DNA of 64,000 nucleotides from JAUUSJ01 sp051880475 (GCA_051880475.1 JBJEOA010000010.1:62001-126000); one strand, 5' to 3'; shown: positions 27,364 to 36,812, numbered from the stretch's first letter. Notes: generated by a model from the sequence alone, not told the origin. Translations and numbers: made by a program.

Positions 27364-28716
27364 ATGTCTATGAGAATATCATTTATTTCTCTTGGCTGTG
27401 ATAAAAATTTAGTGGACAGTGAAAAAATGCTCACTCTTGTGAGGGAAGCTGGACATGAAATTGTAACCGAGGGAGAAGAGGCAGATGTTATTGTAATAAA
27501 CACTTGTTGTTTTATCCATGATGCGAAAGAAGAGAGTATTGAGGCGATTTTAGAAGTAGCTGAGCTAAAAAAGGAAGGCTCCATTAAAGGAATTATTGTG
27601 ACTGGATGTCTGGCAGAGCGCTATAAGGAAGAAATTCAAGAAGAGATAGAAGAAGTGGACAGTATTCTTGGAACTGCTAGCTATGGAGAAATTGTAAAAG
27701 CGGTAACAGCGATTGAGAGTCAAGAAAAGTATAATCAATTTACCGATTTAAAATTACCTCTTGAGAGAGAAAAAATAGATAGAATCTCGACATCGGGTAA
27801 TCATCTAGCGTATCTTAAAATTGCAGAGGGATGTAATAAAGGATGTTCTTACTGTATTATTCCAAAGGTTCGAGGTCCATTTCGAAGCTTTACAATGGAG
27901 CAGCTTTTAGAGGAGGCCACTTATCTGGCCTCCCAAGGAGCGAAGGAATTCATTCTTGTAGCTCAGGAGACGACGCTCTACGGTGTAGATATATATGGAG
28001 AGAAGAAGCTTCCAGAATTACTAAAAAGGCTTTGTAAAATAGAGGGAATTGAGTGGATTCGACTTTTATATGCGTATCCAGAGGAGATTACCGAGGAATT
28101 AATTCAAGTAATGAAGGAAGAAGAGAAAGTTTGTTCGTATATTGATATGCCAATTCAGCATGCGAGTGACGCCGTATTAAAGAGAATGGGACGAAGAACA
28201 AATCAAAAAGAATTGAGAGAAAAAATAGCTCTTCTTCGAAGAGAGATTCCAGATATTACCATTCGAACAACTCTTATTTCTGGATTTCCAGGTGAGACAA
28301 GAAAAGACCAGGAGATACAGTTAGATTTTGTAAACGAGATGGAATTTGATCGTCTTGGTGTTTTCCCTTACTCAAGAGAGGAAGGAACGAGAGCTGATAA
28401 GATGGAAGACCAAGTAGATGAGGAAACAAAAATCAGCAGACGAGATGAGATTATGGAATTACAGCAAGAAATTTCATATGAGAAAAATGAGAAGCTTGTC
28501 GGAAAAACAATAAAAGTACTAGCCGAAGGCTATTTATATGAGGAAGATATTTACGTAGGAAGAAGTGAGAAAGATGCACCAAAGGTAGATGGCTGTGTGT
28601 TCTTTCGTTCTGAGGAGGAAGTAGTATCAGGAGACTTTGTTTTTGTGAAAATTACGGAGGTCAATGAATACGATTTGATAGGAGATGTTGTATATGGAAA
28701 TGAATTTACCAAATAA
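27364..28716 (+). CDS. rimO: Ribosomal protein S12 methylthiotransferase RimO
   Basis: Radical SAM enzyme that adds a methylthio group to an aspartate of ribosomal protein S12. 450 residues: N-terminal UPF0004 domain with three cysteines (SLGCDKNLVDSE, NTCCFI, GCLAERY), the radical SAM motif CNKGCSYCIIPKVRG and a C-terminal TRAM domain. The choice of RimO over MiaB rests on SLGCDKNLVD and length. Starts right after the folD stop; GGAGGAG is within folD. The end overlaps pgsA. Confidence 0.95.
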   Translation: MSMRISFISLGCDKNLVDSEKMLTLVREAGHEIVTEGEEADVIVINTCCFIHDAKEESIEAILEVAELKKEGSIKGIIVTGCLAERYKEEIQEEIEEVDSILGTASYGEIVKAVTAIESQEKYNQFTDLKLPLEREKIDRISTSGNHLAYLKIAEGCNKGCSYCIIPKVRGPFRSFTMEQLLEEATYLASQGAKEFILVAQETTLYGVDIYGEKKLPELLKRLCKIEGIEWIRLLYAYPEEITEELIQVMKEEEKVCSYIDMPIQHASDAVLKRMGRRTNQKELREKIALLRREIPDITIRTTLISGFPGETRKDQEIQLDFVNEMEFDRLGVFPYSREEGTRADKMEDQVDEETKISRRDEIMELQQEISYEKNEKLVGKTIKVLAEGYLYEEDIYVGRSEKDAPKVDGCVFFRSEEEVVSGDFVFVKITEVNEYDLIGDVVYGNEFTK

Positions 28717-29248
28717 ACTAACAATATTGAGAGTTTTAATGATTCCATTTTTTGTATTTTTTATGCTTGTGGATACAATACCATACGCAAATTTGATTGC
28801 GCTTGTTTTGTTTGCATTGGCAAGTTTTACAGATTATTTGGACGGGCATATTGCTAGAAAGAATAATCTTGTTACAAATTTTGGAAAATTTATGGATCCC
28901 TTAGCCGATAAATTACTTGTATGTTCTGCATTTATCTGTCTCGTAGAACAGGGGAGATTGCCAGCTTGGATTGTTATTGTTATTATTGCGCGTGAATTTA
29001 TTATTAGTGGTTTTCGTCTTGTTGCTTCTGATAACGGAGTTGTTATTGCCGCAAGTTACTGGGGAAAAGCCAAAACAGTTTCTCAGATGTTTATGATTAT
29101 GCTTTTAATTTTAAGACTTCCTAGCACAATGACAATTATTCCAATTTTAGAAAATATTTTAATCTATTTAGCATTAATTTTGACGATAGTGTCATTAGTT
29201 GACTATATTGCGAAGAATATTGATGTTTTAAAGGAAAGTGGAAAATAA
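28694..29248 (+). CDS. pgsA: CDP-diacylglycerol-glycerol-3-phosphate 3-phosphatidyltransferase
   Basis: Membrane enzyme making phosphatidylglycerophosphate, the first committed step to phosphatidylglycerol. About 184 residues with four or five helices. The CDP-alcohol phosphotransferase signature is complete: DYLDGHIARKNNLVTNFGKFMDPLADK. The frame opens at 28685, but that ATG touches the AGGAG; ATG 28694 has a 9-base spacing and gives MEMNLPNKLTIL, so it is chosen (28700 is also possible). It overlaps rimO by 23 bases. Confidence 0.93.
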   Translation: MEMNLPNKLTILRVLMIPFFVFFMLVDTIPYANLIALVLFALASFTDYLDGHIARKNNLVTNFGKFMDPLADKLLVCSAFICLVEQGRLPAWIVIVIIAREFIISGFRLVASDNGVVIAASYWGKAKTVSQMFMIMLLILRLPSTMTIIPILENILIYLALILTIVSLVDYIAKNIDVLKESGK

Positions 29249-29293
29249 AAGAAAAAAGTAGCAAAAAGAAGAAGTTTAGTTTGGGGTGAAAAG

Positions 29294-30541
29294 ATGAATG
29301 TAGAACTTATCTCTGTTGGAACAGAGTTTTTGATTGGTAAGTCTATTAATACAAATACATTTTATTTGGCAGAGCGTCTTTCCTCACTTGGATATCAAGT
29401 GAATGAACAGATTGTAGTTGGAGATGAAATCGGTCAAATTCAAAGAGTTTTAAAAAGCTCCATAAATCGCTCGGATATTGTTTTCGTCATGGGTGGTCTT
29501 GGTGCAATGAAAGATGATGTGACAAAAAAGGCGGTAGTTGAGGCTCTTGGGATTCCTCTTGTGGAAAATCCAGTTATAAAAAATCAGATTAAAAATAAAT
29601 TTAAAGATAAAAAGTCGTCTGAGATTCCTAAAAATATTTGGGGACAGGCGATGACGCCAAAAGGAGCAGTACTTTTGGAAAATAAACAAGATATTATTCC
29701 GGGCTTTATTATATCTGCTCTTGGAAAGAAGATTATCTTGCTTCCTGGAAATCCAAAACAATTAAAACAGATGGTAGACCAAAAGGTAATGATTTATTTA
29801 AAGGATTGGCAGCCTAGCATTGTTTGTTCTGAAATTGTAAAAATTATGGCGGTGACAGAGCAAGATGTAGTAGAAAAACTTGGAAGTTTGATGGAGAGTG
29901 AAAATCCTAAGATTACAACATATTCTCATATTGGAGAAGTTCATCTTCGAATTATTGCTAAGGCAAATTCAAAAAAAGAAAATAAAAAGCTTGTAACTCC
30001 AATTTTAGAGGAAATAAAACAATGTTTTGGAAATTTCGTGTATTCCACAAAGGAAAACGAAACATTAGAAGAAAATGTCGTCTCTTTATTAAAAAAATAT
30101 GATATTACGGTATCTACTGCAGAGTCTTGTACAGGAGGCTCTCTAGCGGGAAGACTTGTAAATATTTCAGGGGTATCTTCTGTTTTTGGACAGGGATTTA
30201 TTACTTACTCTAATAAAGCAAAGAAAAAATTAATAGGAGTGAGTAAGAATACGTTGAAAAAATACGGTGCTGTCTCAAAGCAGACTGCAAAAGAGATGGC
30301 AGAGGGTGTTGCTGTTAAGACAGGAACCGATATCGGAATTGGCATCACAGGAATTGCAGGACCAGATGGCGGAACTGAGGAGAAGCCGGTAGGTCTTGTA
30401 TATATCGGATGTTATGTGAAGGAGAAGGCAATTGCGAGAGAGTATCGTTTTATGGGCGATAGAAATGATATTAGGGAAAGTTCTGTTATGGCGGCTCTTT
30501 CACTTCTTAGAATGATAATCTTGGAAAATTATGTTTTATAA
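29294..30541 (+). CDS. cinA: CinA-like protein / nicotinamide-nucleotide amidohydrolase
   Basis: Two-domain protein of 415 residues: N-terminal molybdopterin-binding-like domain (ELISVGTEFLIGKSINTNT, VFVMGGLGAMKDDVTKKAV, LLPGNPKQLKQM) and C-terminal PncC-type NMN amidohydrolase domain from about 255 (VSTAESCTGGSLAGRLV, GITGIAGPDGGTEEKPVGLVYIG). It recycles NMN and is competence-linked in some Firmicutes. In the well-conserved DDxxK region the text reads GLGAMKDDVTKKAV where GLGPTxDDxT is usual, a small departure. cinA-recA adjacency is typical. Confidence 0.94.
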   Translation: MNVELISVGTEFLIGKSINTNTFYLAERLSSLGYQVNEQIVVGDEIGQIQRVLKSSINRSDIVFVMGGLGAMKDDVTKKAVVEALGIPLVENPVIKNQIKNKFKDKKSSEIPKNIWGQAMTPKGAVLLENKQDIIPGFIISALGKKIILLPGNPKQLKQMVDQKVMIYLKDWQPSIVCSEIVKIMAVTEQDVVEKLGSLMESENPKITTYSHIGEVHLRIIAKANSKKENKKLVTPILEEIKQCFGNFVYSTKENETLEENVVSLLKKYDITVSTAESCTGGSLAGRLVNISGVSSVFGQGFITYSNKAKKKLIGVSKNTLKKYGAVSKQTAKEMAEGVAVKTGTDIGIGITGIAGPDGGTEEKPVGLVYIGCYVKEKAIAREYRFMGDRNDIRESSVMAALSLLRMIILENYVL

Positions 30542-30547
30542 AAGAGG

Positions 30548-30628
30548 GCGTAAAACCCGCCACCTCTAGGTGACGGGGAGTTCACAGTTAATAGTAAACT
30601 AGGTTTTTTAATCAGCAGAAAACATAAG
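30548..30628 (+). repeat. IS200/IS605-like end hairpin, copy 1
   Basis: GGCGTAAAACCC, then a hairpin CACCT-CT-AGGTG inside CCCG/CGGG, then GGGGAGTTCAC, 13 bases and CTAG. The same layout occurs at 42970 and, eroded, at 40891. Similarity to copy 3 continues to an AATCAG...AAACATA segment near 30625. It resembles right ends of IS200/IS605-type elements, but no tnpA or tnpB is nearby. Confidence 0.6.
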
Positions 30629-30632
30629 ATTA

Positions 30633-30669
30633 AAATGGCATCGTTTTAAAAGAAGCGATGCCATTTTTG
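30633..30669 (+). terminator. Intrinsic terminator between cinA and recA
   Basis: Perfect 11-bp stem AAATGGCATCG/CGATGCCATTT (30633-30643 with 30656-30666) ending in a T run. It closes the ftsK-cinA run of genes and leaves recA to its own promoter. Confidence 0.85.
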
Positions 30670-30763
30670 TCGTTGCATTACGGCGACGATTCCTTGTTTT
30701 CTCCTTCTTCGTGTAACTGTTATTGTTTTAAAATCTATACATAAAAATTTCATAAAAACTTTC

Positions 30764-30792
30764 TTGCAATTATATATAAATAAAGCTATAAT
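30764..30792 (+). promoter_or_regulatory. Sigma-A promoter of recA
   Basis: TTGCAA at 30764-30769, 17-base spacer, perfect TATAAT at 30787-30792. Confidence 0.8.
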
Positions 30793-30798
30793 AAAAGA

Positions 30799-30810
30799 GA
30801 ACAAATTTTC
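30799..30810 (+). promoter_or_regulatory. Candidate LexA (SOS) operator of recA
   Basis: GAACAAATTTTC matches the Gram-positive SOS box GAACnnnnGTTC except for one base. It lies at the expected transcription start, just after the -10 box, where a bound repressor would block initiation. Confidence 0.5.
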
Positions 30811-30840
30811 GATTAAACAACTAAAAAGGAGTATTTTATA

Positions 30841-31890
30841 ATGATTAAAGAAGATAAATTGAATGCATTGAATAAAGCAATTTCAGAGATTGAGAAGGAA
30901 TTTGGGAAAGGCTCTGTCATGAAGTTAGGAGATGAATCGAAGGGACTCAATGTGGAGACAGTCCCAACAGGTTCTTTAAGTTTGGATGTAGCTTTAGGAG
31001 CAGGCGGAGTTCCAAAGGGGAGAATTGTGGAGATTTATGGTCCAGAGTCAAGTGGTAAGACAACCGTTGCACTTCACATGATTGCAGAGGTTCAAAAAAG
31101 AGATGGTATTGCGGGATTTATCGATGCGGAACATGCTTTAGATCCAGCTTACGCAAAAAAGATAGGTGTTGATATTGATAATCTTTATATTTCTCAGCCA
31201 GATAATGGAGAGCAGGCTTTGGAGATTGCTGAGACAATGCTTCGCTCTGGGGCAATGGATATTATTATTATTGACTCTGTAGCTGCACTTGTTCCTAAGG
31301 CTGAGATTGACGGAGATATGGGAGATATGCAGGTTGGACTCCACGCAAGATTGATGTCTAAAGCGTTAAGAAAATTAACAGGACATATTAATAAATATAA
31401 CTGTGTCGTTGTGTTTATCAATCAGCTCCGTGAAAAAGTTGGCGTTATGTTTGGTAACCCAGAGACGACAACAGGAGGTAGAGCACTTAAATTTTATGCG
31501 TCTGTCCGCATGGATGTAAGAAGAATTGAGGCAATTAAACAAGGTGGAGAAGTAATCGGTAATAGAACGAGAGTAAAAGTGGTAAAGAATAAGATTGCGC
31601 CACCGTTTAGAGAGGCTGAGTTTGACATTATGTTTGGTAAGGGAATTTCTAGAGAGGGAGATATTTTAGACCTTGCAGCAAGCTGTAATGTCGTGAAAAA
31701 GAGTGGAGCATGGTATGCCTATAATGATGCAAAAATTGGACAGGGAAGAGAAAACTCTAAAAAATATTTAAGAGAAAATCCACAAGTAATGGCAGAAATT
31801 GAACAAAAGGTGAGAGAACATTTTGGAATGCCAGCTGCTCCAGCCATCTCAAATCCAGAGATGAAGGTTGAAGAAGAGATAAGTGAGTAA
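30841..31890 (+). CDS. recA: Recombinase RecA
   Basis: Strand-exchange protein of homologous recombination and activator of LexA cleavage. 349 residues. Walker A is GPESSGKT at 67-74; Walker B is IIIIDSVAALVP; loop motifs NQLREKVGVMFGNPETTTGG and the C-terminal acidic tail (MKVEEEISE) are typical. Ribosome binding site AAAGGAG. Own promoter and a probable SOS operator precede it. It overlaps recX by 8 bases. Confidence 0.98.
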   Translation: MIKEDKLNALNKAISEIEKEFGKGSVMKLGDESKGLNVETVPTGSLSLDVALGAGGVPKGRIVEIYGPESSGKTTVALHMIAEVQKRDGIAGFIDAEHALDPAYAKKIGVDIDNLYISQPDNGEQALEIAETMLRSGAMDIIIIDSVAALVPKAEIDGDMGDMQVGLHARLMSKALRKLTGHINKYNCVVVFINQLREKVGVMFGNPETTTGGRALKFYASVRMDVRRIEAIKQGGEVIGNRTRVKVVKNKIAPPFREAEFDIMFGKGISREGDILDLAASCNVVKKSGAWYAYNDAKIGQGRENSKKYLRENPQVMAEIEQKVREHFGMPAAPAISNPEMKVEEEISE

Positions 31891-32488
31891 AAAGATGATA
31901 GTAACAAGAATAGAGGAAGGCGAGAAGAATCGAAAGAAGATTTATCTTGATGGAACATATGCTTTCTTTTTATATCCAAAGGAGCTAAGACAGTATCCGA
32001 TTAAGGAAGAGGAGGAATTGTCTTTAGAACTTTATGAAGAAATTAGACAAAAAGTCGTATTAACAAGGGCAAAGCGCAAGATGCTTGCCCTTTTGTCTAA
32101 GAAAGACTATACTTGCGAGGAAATTGCGAGAAAACTAAGGCAAGGGTATTATAGTGAAGACATTATTGAAGAGACAATTTCTTATGGTGTCTGTAAAGAT
32201 TATTTAAATGATGAGCGTTATGCGAGAGAGTATATCGAATGGAAAAAGGAATCAAAAAGTTTAAAGTGGATTGCGAGAGAACTTTTTAATAAGGGAATAG
32301 CAAAGTCGATTTATGAGCCGATTTTGGATTTAGAGGAAGATGACGAAGAAATTTTGAGGGAAATGCTATATCGTTATATGAAAAAGCAGTCAGGAGAAAA
32401 TTTCATAAAAATACAAAAAACTTATCGACATTTTATACAAAAAGGATATTCTAGCTCGTTAATTCGTGAAATTTTAAGTCAATTTTGA
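31883..32488 (+). CDS. recX: RecA regulator RecX
   Basis: Modulates RecA filaments. About 201 residues, three-helix-repeat protein: KRKMLALLSKKDYTCEEIARKL, then VCKDYLNDERYAREYIEWKKESKSLKWIARELFNKGI, then a third repeat to the end (KIQKTYRHFIQKGYSSSLIREIL). The start is GTG at 31883 inside recA; ATG at 31895 is an alternative and would avoid the overlap. recA-recX overlap suggests translational coupling, as seen in other bacteria. Confidence 0.9.
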   Translation: MSKKMIVTRIEEGEKNRKKIYLDGTYAFFLYPKELRQYPIKEEEELSLELYEEIRQKVVLTRAKRKMLALLSKKDYTCEEIARKLRQGYYSEDIIEETISYGVCKDYLNDERYAREYIEWKKESKSLKWIARELFNKGIAKSIYEPILDLEEDDEEILREMLYRYMKKQSGENFIKIQKTYRHFIQKGYSSSLIREILSQF

Positions 32489-32518
32489 GGAAGATGGGGA
32501 AGAATAATGAAACATCTA

Positions 32519-32547
32519 TTGACAAGAACGTAAAAAGAGTGTAGAAT
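32519..32547 (+). promoter_or_regulatory. Sigma-A promoter of rny
   Basis: Perfect TTGACA at 32519-32524, 17-base spacer, TAGAAT at 32542-32547, about 87 bases before the rny start. Confidence 0.8.
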
Positions 32548-32633
32548 TTAAGTGTTGCATTGAGAGAATAGAAGCAGGGAGATACCCTAATATTATTTTT
32601 TTGATGTGTAAAATTAAATAAGGAGGTGCTCCT

Positions 32634-34178
32634 GTGGGATACGTACTGGCCGTTTTAATGACTTTGGTTATTTCTGTGCCTGTGTCAGCCTGGCTTGCTA
32701 TTACATATCATAAAAATGTTGTAGAAGCAAAAGTTGGAAGTGCAGAGGAAAAAGCCAGAGAGATTATAGATGATGCGCTTAAAACAGCGGAATCCAAGAA
32801 GAGAGAAGCCCTGTTAGAAGCCAAAGAAGAATCAATTAAGGCGAAGAATGATTTCGAAAAAGAAACCAAGGAACGTAGAGCAGAATTGCAGCGCATGGAG
32901 AAGCGCGTGATCAACAAGGAAGAAAGTATTGATCGCAAGGCTGACAGCTTAGAGAAGAAAGAAGCAAACCTTGCTCATAAGGAAGCTGCTTTAGAGAAGC
33001 AAAAAGCAAAAGTAGATGAACTCCACGCGAAAAGATTGCAGGAACTCGAAAGAATTTCAGGATTAACCTCTGAACAGGCAAAAGAATACTTGTTAAAGAC
33101 TGTCGAAGATGAAGTGAAGTATGAAACAGCTATAATGGTAAAAGAAATGGATACCAGAGCGAAAGAGGAAGCGAACAAAAAAGCGAAGGAATATGTTGTG
33201 AACGCAATTCAAAAATGCGCAGCTGATCATGTTTCCGAAACTACTATATCTTTAGTGCAATTGCCAAATGATGAGATGAAGGGACGTATCATTGGACGTG
33301 AGGGTAGAAATATTAGAACTCTTGAGACAATGACTGGTGTAGACTTAATTATCGATGATACCCCAGAGGCAGTATTACTTTCAAGCTTTGATCCAGTGCG
33401 AAGAGAAGTAGCAAGAATCGCACTTGAGAAGTTAATTGTAGATGGAAGAATTCATCCTGCAAGAATCGAAGAGATGGTAGAAAAAGCACAAAAAGAAGTA
33501 GAAGTCATGATGAGAGAGGAAGGAGAGGCAGCTACTTTAGAAGTAGGTGTTCACGGCATTCATCCAGAATTAGTTCGTTTACTCGGCAAAATGAAGTTTA
33601 GAACTAGCTATGGACAAAATGCTTTAAAGCATTCTATTGAAGTGGCACAGCTTTCTGGTTTACTAGCTGGAGAGATTGGTGTAGATGTACGTATGGCAAA
33701 AAGAGCAGGTCTATTGCATGATATCGGTAAGTCGGTTGATCATGAGATGGAAGGCTCTCATATTGAGATTGGAGTAGATCTTTGTAGAAAATATAAAGAG
33801 TCTTCTTTAGTTATCAATGCAGTAGAGGCTCATCACGGAGATGTAGAACCTACTAGCTTGATTGCATGTATTGTGCAGGCAGCAGATACGATTTCCGCAG
33901 CAAGACCTGGTGCTAGGAGAGAAACTCTTGAAACTTATACTACAAGACTAAAACAGTTAGAAGACATTTCAAGCTCTTTCAAGGGAGTAGATAAGACTTT
34001 TGCTATTCAGGCAGGAAGAGAAATTCGTATTATGGTCGTTCCAGAACAAGTGAGTGATGCAGATATGATTTTACTAGCGAGAGATATTTCTAAAAAAATT
34101 GAAAGTGAGTTAGAATATCCTGGACAAATAAAAGTGAATATTATTAGAGAGAGTAGAGCGATAGACTACGCAAAATAG
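32634..34178 (+). CDS. rny: Ribonuclease Y
   Basis: Membrane-anchored endoribonuclease that starts mRNA decay in Firmicutes. 514 residues: N-terminal membrane helix (about 3-24), long coiled coil to about 190, KH domain at about 200-270 (GRIIGREGRNIRTLETMTGVDLIIDD), and HD domain at about 330-425 with LLHDIGKSVDHE as the metal-binding motif. The start is GTG preceded by AAGGAGGTG at the right distance. It follows recA-recX under its own strong promoter and is closed by a terminator. Confidence 0.97.
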   Translation: MGYVLAVLMTLVISVPVSAWLAITYHKNVVEAKVGSAEEKAREIIDDALKTAESKKREALLEAKEESIKAKNDFEKETKERRAELQRMEKRVINKEESIDRKADSLEKKEANLAHKEAALEKQKAKVDELHAKRLQELERISGLTSEQAKEYLLKTVEDEVKYETAIMVKEMDTRAKEEANKKAKEYVVNAIQKCAADHVSETTISLVQLPNDEMKGRIIGREGRNIRTLETMTGVDLIIDDTPEAVLLSSFDPVRREVARIALEKLIVDGRIHPARIEEMVEKAQKEVEVMMREEGEAATLEVGVHGIHPELVRLLGKMKFRTSYGQNALKHSIEVAQLSGLLAGEIGVDVRMAKRAGLLHDIGKSVDHEMEGSHIEIGVDLCRKYKESSLVINAVEAHHGDVEPTSLIACIVQAADTISAARPGARRETLETYTTRLKQLEDISSSFKGVDKTFAIQAGREIRIMVVPEQVSDADMILLARDISKKIESELEYPGQIKVNIIRESRAIDYAK

Positions 34179-34201
34179 ATTTCTCTAAGAATAAGTGATA
34201 T

Positions 34202-34231
34202 AGCGGCGGTTTTACTGCCGCTTTTTTTTTC
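34202..34231 (+). terminator. Intrinsic terminator of rny
   Basis: GC-rich 9-bp stem AGCGGCGGT/ACTGCCGCT followed by ten T residues. Confidence 0.9.
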
Positions 34232-34259
34232 ACTACATTAAGAAAGCGAGGAAAAAGAT

Positions 34260-34796
34260 ATGAAAGGTTATAAAAGAATAAAAAAAGAGTTAGCGTATAA
34301 GGGACATATTGTAGATTTTTATAAGGATTATATACAATTGCCGGATGGAAAAATTGTAGAGTGGGATTTAGCGGAACATAAAGGTGCGGCAGCGGTATTG
34401 CCGATTACAAATGATGGGAAAATTATTATGGTAAAGCAATTTCGCAATGCTCTTGACAGAGAGACATTAGAAATTCCAGCTGGTGGAATTAATCTTGGTG
34501 AAACGGCAAGAGAAAGTGCTATTCGTGAGTTAGAAGAGGAAACAGGATTTAAGAGTGATAATGTAGAGCATTTAAAAGATATTGTCTCTGCAATCGGATT
34601 TTGTAATGAGACAATTTATATTTATTTAGCGAGAGATTTGAAGCCTTCTAAACAAAATTTGGATGAGGAAGAGTTTTTAGATGTTGTATATTACGATATT
34701 GATGAAGTAGTTGACATGATTTTAGATGGAACAATTATTGATGGCAAAACGACAGCTGCAGTATTAGCTTATAAAGTAAAGTATCAGATGAAGTAA
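34260..34796 (+). CDS. NUDIX hydrolase, ADP-ribose pyrophosphatase type
   Basis: Probably hydrolyses ADP-ribose to AMP and ribose phosphate. 178 residues. The Nudix box is complete: GGINLGETARESAIRELEEETGF at about residues 77-99. The N-terminal beta strands (GHIVDFYKDYIQLPDGKIVEWD, KGAAAVLPITNDGKIIMVKQFR) match the NudF/ADPRase group. GCGAGGA ribosome binding site. A NUDIX gene followed by a SpoIIM-like gene is a common order in Clostridia. Confidence 0.92.
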   Translation: MKGYKRIKKELAYKGHIVDFYKDYIQLPDGKIVEWDLAEHKGAAAVLPITNDGKIIMVKQFRNALDRETLEIPAGGINLGETARESAIRELEEETGFKSDNVEHLKDIVSAIGFCNETIYIYLARDLKPSKQNLDEEEFLDVVYYDIDEVVDMILDGTIIDGKTTAAVLAYKVKYQMK

Positions 34797-34978
34797 TTTT
34801 TAAAAAATTTAAAAAAGATAAAAATAAAATCACCTTTTCATACATAGTATTATATAATATAGAGCGTATATTTTATGAAAGAATTGAAAAAGTTGCTAAG
34901 TATCGGAGTAATTTGTAGGTATCCGTTTGGGAGAAATCGTTTTGAGCTCAATATTATATATATGGGAGGGTGAATTTT

Positions 34979-35557
34979 TTGCGTCAAATAGAGCTGAGAA
35001 ATAAAGGAATGATGGGGATTTACTTTATTAGTCTTATATTTGGAGTTGTTTTGACAAATTTTGCAGCGCATCGATACCAAGAATATATAAATCAATTAAA
35101 TTTTATGGTATATGATTTGGACAAATTATCGAAAATTTCATCGAACGAATTTTTTTTATCGCTGCTATTAAAGAGAGGAAGACAGTTTTTCGTTTTATAT
35201 ATAGGAGGAATATTTTTGCCGACTGTCTTAGTGTTTGGATTATATCTCGCTTTTTTCTCGTTTTCACTTTCTTGTTTTTTGTGCATCCAGACAATTCAAG
35301 CGGGATTTTATGGTATTTTATATTCCTTTTTTTACTTTTTTCCACAGTATCTTTGTTATATTTTATTATATTTTATTTTTTTCTATCGAATAAAAAACAA
35401 AAAAGACTCTTTTCCTTTTCGGGAAGAAAGAAAGATAGGGGGGAGATATATAACTAAAATATTAATTCGGTGGATGGTTGTAATTGCTATTTTACTTGGT
35501 GGATGTTTTTTGGAAGCATATATAAATCCTATAATTTTACAATATATTGGTAGATAG
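34979..35557 (+). CDS. SpoIIM-like integral membrane protein
   Basis: About 192 residues with five likely membrane helices and a short basic loop (FYRIKNKKDSFPFREERK). The position after a NUDIX gene and the overall topology suggest the SpoIIM family, which in sporulating species helps septal peptidoglycan remodelling in the mother cell. I see no diagnostic motif, so the family name is inference. The frame starts at a GTG (34970) touching GGGAGG; a TTG at 34979 has the right spacing and is chosen. A CATACATA box at 34839 vaguely recalls sigma-E -10 elements; weak. Confidence 0.55.
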   Translation: MRQIELRNKGMMGIYFISLIFGVVLTNFAAHRYQEYINQLNFMVYDLDKLSKISSNEFFLSLLLKRGRQFFVLYIGGIFLPTVLVFGLYLAFFSFSLSCFLCIQTIQAGFYGILYSFFYFFPQYLCYILLYFIFFYRIKNKKDSFPFREERKIGGRYITKILIRWMVVIAILLGGCFLEAYINPIILQYIGR

Positions 35558-35660
35558 GTGCTATAAGATGCAAATAGTATTTCATAATATGTTAAGTTTG
35601 ATGGAGTCAAAAGGTATTTTTCTTCCGTTTTGAAATATAATAAAAGAAATATAATAAAAT

Positions 35661-35703
35661 AAGAAACGCAAATAGTGACTTGGCTCTTCTTTTTGCGTTT
35701 CTT
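35661..35703. terminator. Bidirectional terminator between convergent genes
   Basis: Perfect 12-bp stem AAGAAACGCAAA/TTTGCGTTTCTT (35661-35672 with 35692-35703) with T-rich tracts on both outer sides, between the SpoIIM-like gene (+) and the DAHP synthase gene (-). Confidence 0.85.
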
Positions 35704-35744
35704 ATTTTAGTTGTTTTAAAATTTATGCTGTTTGGAACTAGATT

Positions 35745-36773
35745 TTAAACTCGTTCTGCGATTTCGTATAATAACTGCTCAGATTTATCCCAGCCAAGGC
35801 AGGCGTCTGTGATGGATTTACCGTAGCAGCCTCCGCCAACTGGCTGATTGCCATCTTCAATATAGCTCTCAATCATAACACCTTTTACAAGTTTTTTAAT
35901 TTCAGGAGAAAGGTGACGACTGTGGAGCACCTCTTTTACAATGCGAGGTTGTTGTTCCCATTTCTTTCCAGAATTTGCGTGATTAGCGTCTACAATACAA
36001 GCAGGATTTTTTAAATTATGCTGCTCATATAAGCTAATAACTCGCATTAAGTCTTCATAGTGGTAATTAGAGATTGTTGTTCCGTATTTATCTACCGCTC
36101 CTCTTAATATTGTATGGGTGAGAGGATTACCTGTCGTTTCTACTTCCCATCCTGTGTAGAGAAAGTTATGACTAGACTGTCCAGCCATGACAGAATTCAT
36201 CATGACAGATAAGTCACCGCTAGTTGGATTTTTCATGCCAACTGGAACATCCATACCACTTACAGTGAGACGATGTTGTTGATTTTCCACGGAACGAGCA
36301 CCGATTGCGACATAGGATAAAATATCTTCCATATATTGCCAGTTTCCTGGGTAGAGCATCTCATCTGCAGCTGTCAAATGGGTTTCTTTGATAGAGCGAA
36401 TATGCATTTTGCGAATATCAAGTAAACCTGCAAGCATATCAGGAGCTTGCTCAGGGTCTGGTTGGTGAAGCATTCCCTTATATCCACTTCCGTTTGTTCG
36501 AGGTTTATTTGTGTAAATTCTTGGAATAATGATAACTTTATCTTTGATTTTATCTTGTACTTTAGCAAGACGATTCATATAATCTAAAACTGCGTCTTCA
36601 TTATCTGCGGAACAAGGTCCGATAATAACAAGAAATTTGTCAGATTCTCCAGTGAAAACTTTGCGAATTAAATCATCTCTTTCTGTTTTTATAGCTTTTA
36701 AATCATCTGTCATTGGATATAAAGTTTTTATGACATCAGCATTTGGCATTTCTTTTAAACGTTTAATACTCAT
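35745..36773 (-). CDS. 3-deoxy-7-phosphoheptulonate synthase (DAHP synthase, AroG type)
   Basis: Condenses phosphoenolpyruvate and erythrose 4-phosphate, first step of aromatic amino-acid synthesis. 342 residues, the size of E. coli AroF/AroG/AroH. Motifs: VIIGPCSADNEDAVLDYMNRL, the PEP-binding IPRIYTNKPRTNGSGYKG, GMKNPTSGDLSV, DANHANSGKKWEQQP and the C-terminal GVMIESYIEDGNQPVGG. It is one of only two minus-strand genes in the window. GGAGGA ribosome binding site 7 bases before ATG. The leader upstream holds alternative hairpins and a good promoter, so it may be controlled by attenuation. aroB is at 16095 and pheA at 63446. Confidence 0.95.
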   Translation of the reverse strand: MSIKRLKEMPNADVIKTLYPMTDDLKAIKTERDDLIRKVFTGESDKFLVIIGPCSADNEDAVLDYMNRLAKVQDKIKDKVIIIPRIYTNKPRTNGSGYKGMLHQPDPEQAPDMLAGLLDIRKMHIRSIKETHLTAADEMLYPGNWQYMEDILSYVAIGARSVENQQHRLTVSGMDVPVGMKNPTSGDLSVMMNSVMAGQSSHNFLYTGWEVETTGNPLTHTILRGAVDKYGTTISNYHYEDLMRVISLYEQHNLKNPACIVDANHANSGKKWEQQPRIVKEVLHSRHLSPEIKKLVKGVMIESYIEDGNQPVGGGCYGKSITDACLGWDKSEQLLYEIAERV

Positions 36774-36812
36774 TTTTTCCTCCTAAAATATATGTTAGCC
36801 TCCAATTAGGGA

